Shown here in pieces: positions 53,523-54,091 of a DNA stretch of 54,091 nucleotides. Made by a program: the position numbers and the translations under genes. Source of the DNA: an uncultured Bacteroidales bacterium (GTDB lineage Bacteria > Bacteroidota > Bacteroidia > Bacteroidales > Bacteroidaceae). Every line of letters begins with the position of its first letter. Position 1 is the stretch's first letter. Below the pieces are notes generated by a model that ran no database searches, had not been told where the DNA came from, and was given only the letters and a program-made list of their open reading frames with translations. The stretch covers positions 1-54,091 of the forward strand of contig CALEFD010000047.1 of assembly GCA_937876995.1 (NCBI GenBank), written 5' to 3'.

Positions 53523-53628
53523 TTTAAAGTGGTCAAATTACCCACATTTACAATGAGTGTCAGCAACTGAATTGAAAAAGTAGCATTCAAAAAAATCACT
53601 TTTTTAGTGAACTTTGAGAAAATAGCAT

Positions 53629-53636
53629 TATCTTTG
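53629..53636 (+). promoter_or_regulatory. -7 element of the higA unit
   Basis: TATCTTTG matches TAnnTTTG. A TTTA at about 53604-53607 gives a near-standard distance to a weak upstream element. Transcription would start near 53643, just before the toxin remnant at 53657. Confidence 0.5.
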
Positions 53637-53656
53637 CATCATAAGAACGAGTGACT

Positions 53657-53740
53657 ATGATTGTAAAATTTGACAATAAGATAGACTATGGGAAATTTAG
53701 GTTATCCATACACTCCAACACATCCCGGAGAGGTGATTAA
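53657..53740 (+). pseudogene. Remnant of a HigB-type toxin gene
   Basis: A 27-codon frame starting MIVKFDNKI, which resembles the first residues of HigB toxins paired with this HigA type (their usual start is MIVxFDKxYL). After about nine to eleven codons the frame runs into the antitoxin start in another reading frame and stops at 53738. About 90 toxin residues are missing, consistent with an internal deletion that spared the promoter and start. A leader peptide is the alternative. Confidence 0.45.
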
Positions 53741-53999
53741 AGAGGAGATTGAGTATAGAGGAATATCACAGAAGGTACTGTCAAAGCAAATGGGCGTATC
53801 ATACTCAATGTTGAATGAAATACTGAATGGTAAGCGCCCTGTTACAGAGACTCTCGCCCTCTGCTTTGAGGCAGCATTAGGCATAGAGGCCGAAATGCTT
53901 ACCAATATGCAAACCAGATACAATATGCAGGCCGCACGCAAAGATACTCGTTTGATGGCTCGACTATCAGAAATTCGCAAGGTTGCAGCCATGCTATAA
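53688..53999 (+). CDS. higA: HigA family antitoxin
   Basis: A 103-residue helix-turn-helix protein. The start TPTHPGEVIKEEIEYRGISQKVLSKQMGVSYSMLNEILNGKRPVTE is the HigA/VapI pattern, and the tail (MQTRYNMQAARKDTRLMARLSEIRKVAAML) is that of the Bacteroidales branch. It would bind its own promoter and neutralise a HigB ribonuclease. A full toxin gene is normally just upstream, but only a 27-codon scrap is there, so this may be a lone antitoxin or one that acts on a toxin elsewhere. Its own promoter appears intact. Confidence 0.88.
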   Translation: MGNLGYPYTPTHPGEVIKEEIEYRGISQKVLSKQMGVSYSMLNEILNGKRPVTETLALCFEAALGIEAEMLTNMQTRYNMQAARKDTRLMARLSEIRKVAAML

Positions 54000-54013
54000 T
54001 CAAGAACTATTTG

Positions 54014-54091
54014 TATTTAAAAATTGCGGAATGAAAGACCTCCGCGTTAGCGAGATAAGTTTCCGATAGGAAACTGAATAAACAAGGACGG
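54014..54091. repeat. Small hairpin cluster at the right edge
   Basis: GCGGA (54026-54030) can pair with TCCGC (54041-54045), and GTTTCC-gata-GGAAAC (54059-54074) is a perfect 6-bp hairpin. The second resembles in design the GCTTCC-tgc-GGAAGC hairpins at 11945-11959. The element runs to the window edge, so its extent is unknown. Confidence 0.45.

Noticed and set aside
53393..53599. 68-codon minus-strand frame over the cloverleaf element
   Set aside because: Its codons are those of the hairpins (RRHWLPKREGTHEGGEDRR); it lacks promoter and family likeness.

Overview
The window is almost entirely chromosome of a member of the Bacteroidales, probably from the gut. The evidence is gene content and promoter style: a MurF–alanine racemase fusion, a B12-dependent ribonucleotide reductase, a DUF6057 membrane protein, an amidase with a Bacteroidales-type C-terminal domain, a TrkAH pair, polysaccharide-degrading enzymes, and many upstream sites matching the Bacteroidota promoter (TTTG, about 20 bp, then TAnnTTTG). 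The sequence is AT-rich, Shine-Dalgarno sites are rare, and several transcripts appear to have very short leaders. I cannot name a genus.

The first ~2.49 kb does not fit the rest. It holds a broken ORF running off the left edge (1-457), a cysteine-rich repeat protein and a CapA-type protein with no start codon. Codon use and protein style in the last two point to an AT-rich Firmicute or Mollicute-like bacterium. Two seams (about 455 and 2470-2495) suggest an assembly chimera, or less likely an acquired segment.

Layout from 2.6 kb. (1) 2669-7216: operon of a DUF6057 membrane protein, a CxxCH/beta-propeller lipoprotein and a peptidoglycan amidase. (2) 7217-11850: dnaA, then the adenosylcobalamin-dependent ribonucleotide reductase. 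(3) 11873-12154: an array of small hairpin repeats between the convergent RNR and folB genes. (4) 12148-13875: FadL-type porin and folB. (5) 13876-14624: a gene-free stretch with direct and inverted repeats, an orphan promoter and a structured candidate RNA. (6) 14625-21181: O-antigen-ligase-like protein, phosphate and calcium transporters, two unknown small proteins and a flavodiiron protein. (7) 21289-31214: two sugar operons (symporter plus cellobiose phosphorylase; hexuronate-type transporter plus GH51 arabinofuranosidase plus aldo/keto reductase) around a lone glycosyltransferase. (8) 31302-38662: MurF-Alr, Dxs, TrkA, TrkH. (9) 38606-40482: an AAA ATPase plus DUF4435/TOPRIM pair with the domain logic of PARIS-type defence. 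(10) 40602-49397: a GLUG-like lipoprotein, MATE pump, HAD phosphatase, queA, and a purN-deoD-lipoprotein-prmC-recX-comF operon. (11) 49538-53282: GH43, epimerase and CE15 esterase for hemicellulose. (12) 53283-54091: a cloverleaf-like repeat, a HigA antitoxin whose toxin appears to survive only as an N-terminal scrap, and more hairpin repeats.

The points most worth following are the compact ATPase/DUF4435 pair, the structured repeat families (one shows paired base changes that preserve stems, and one recurs about 39 kb apart), the toxin-less HigA, and the chimeric left end. No tRNA, rRNA, CRISPR array or transposase gene was seen.
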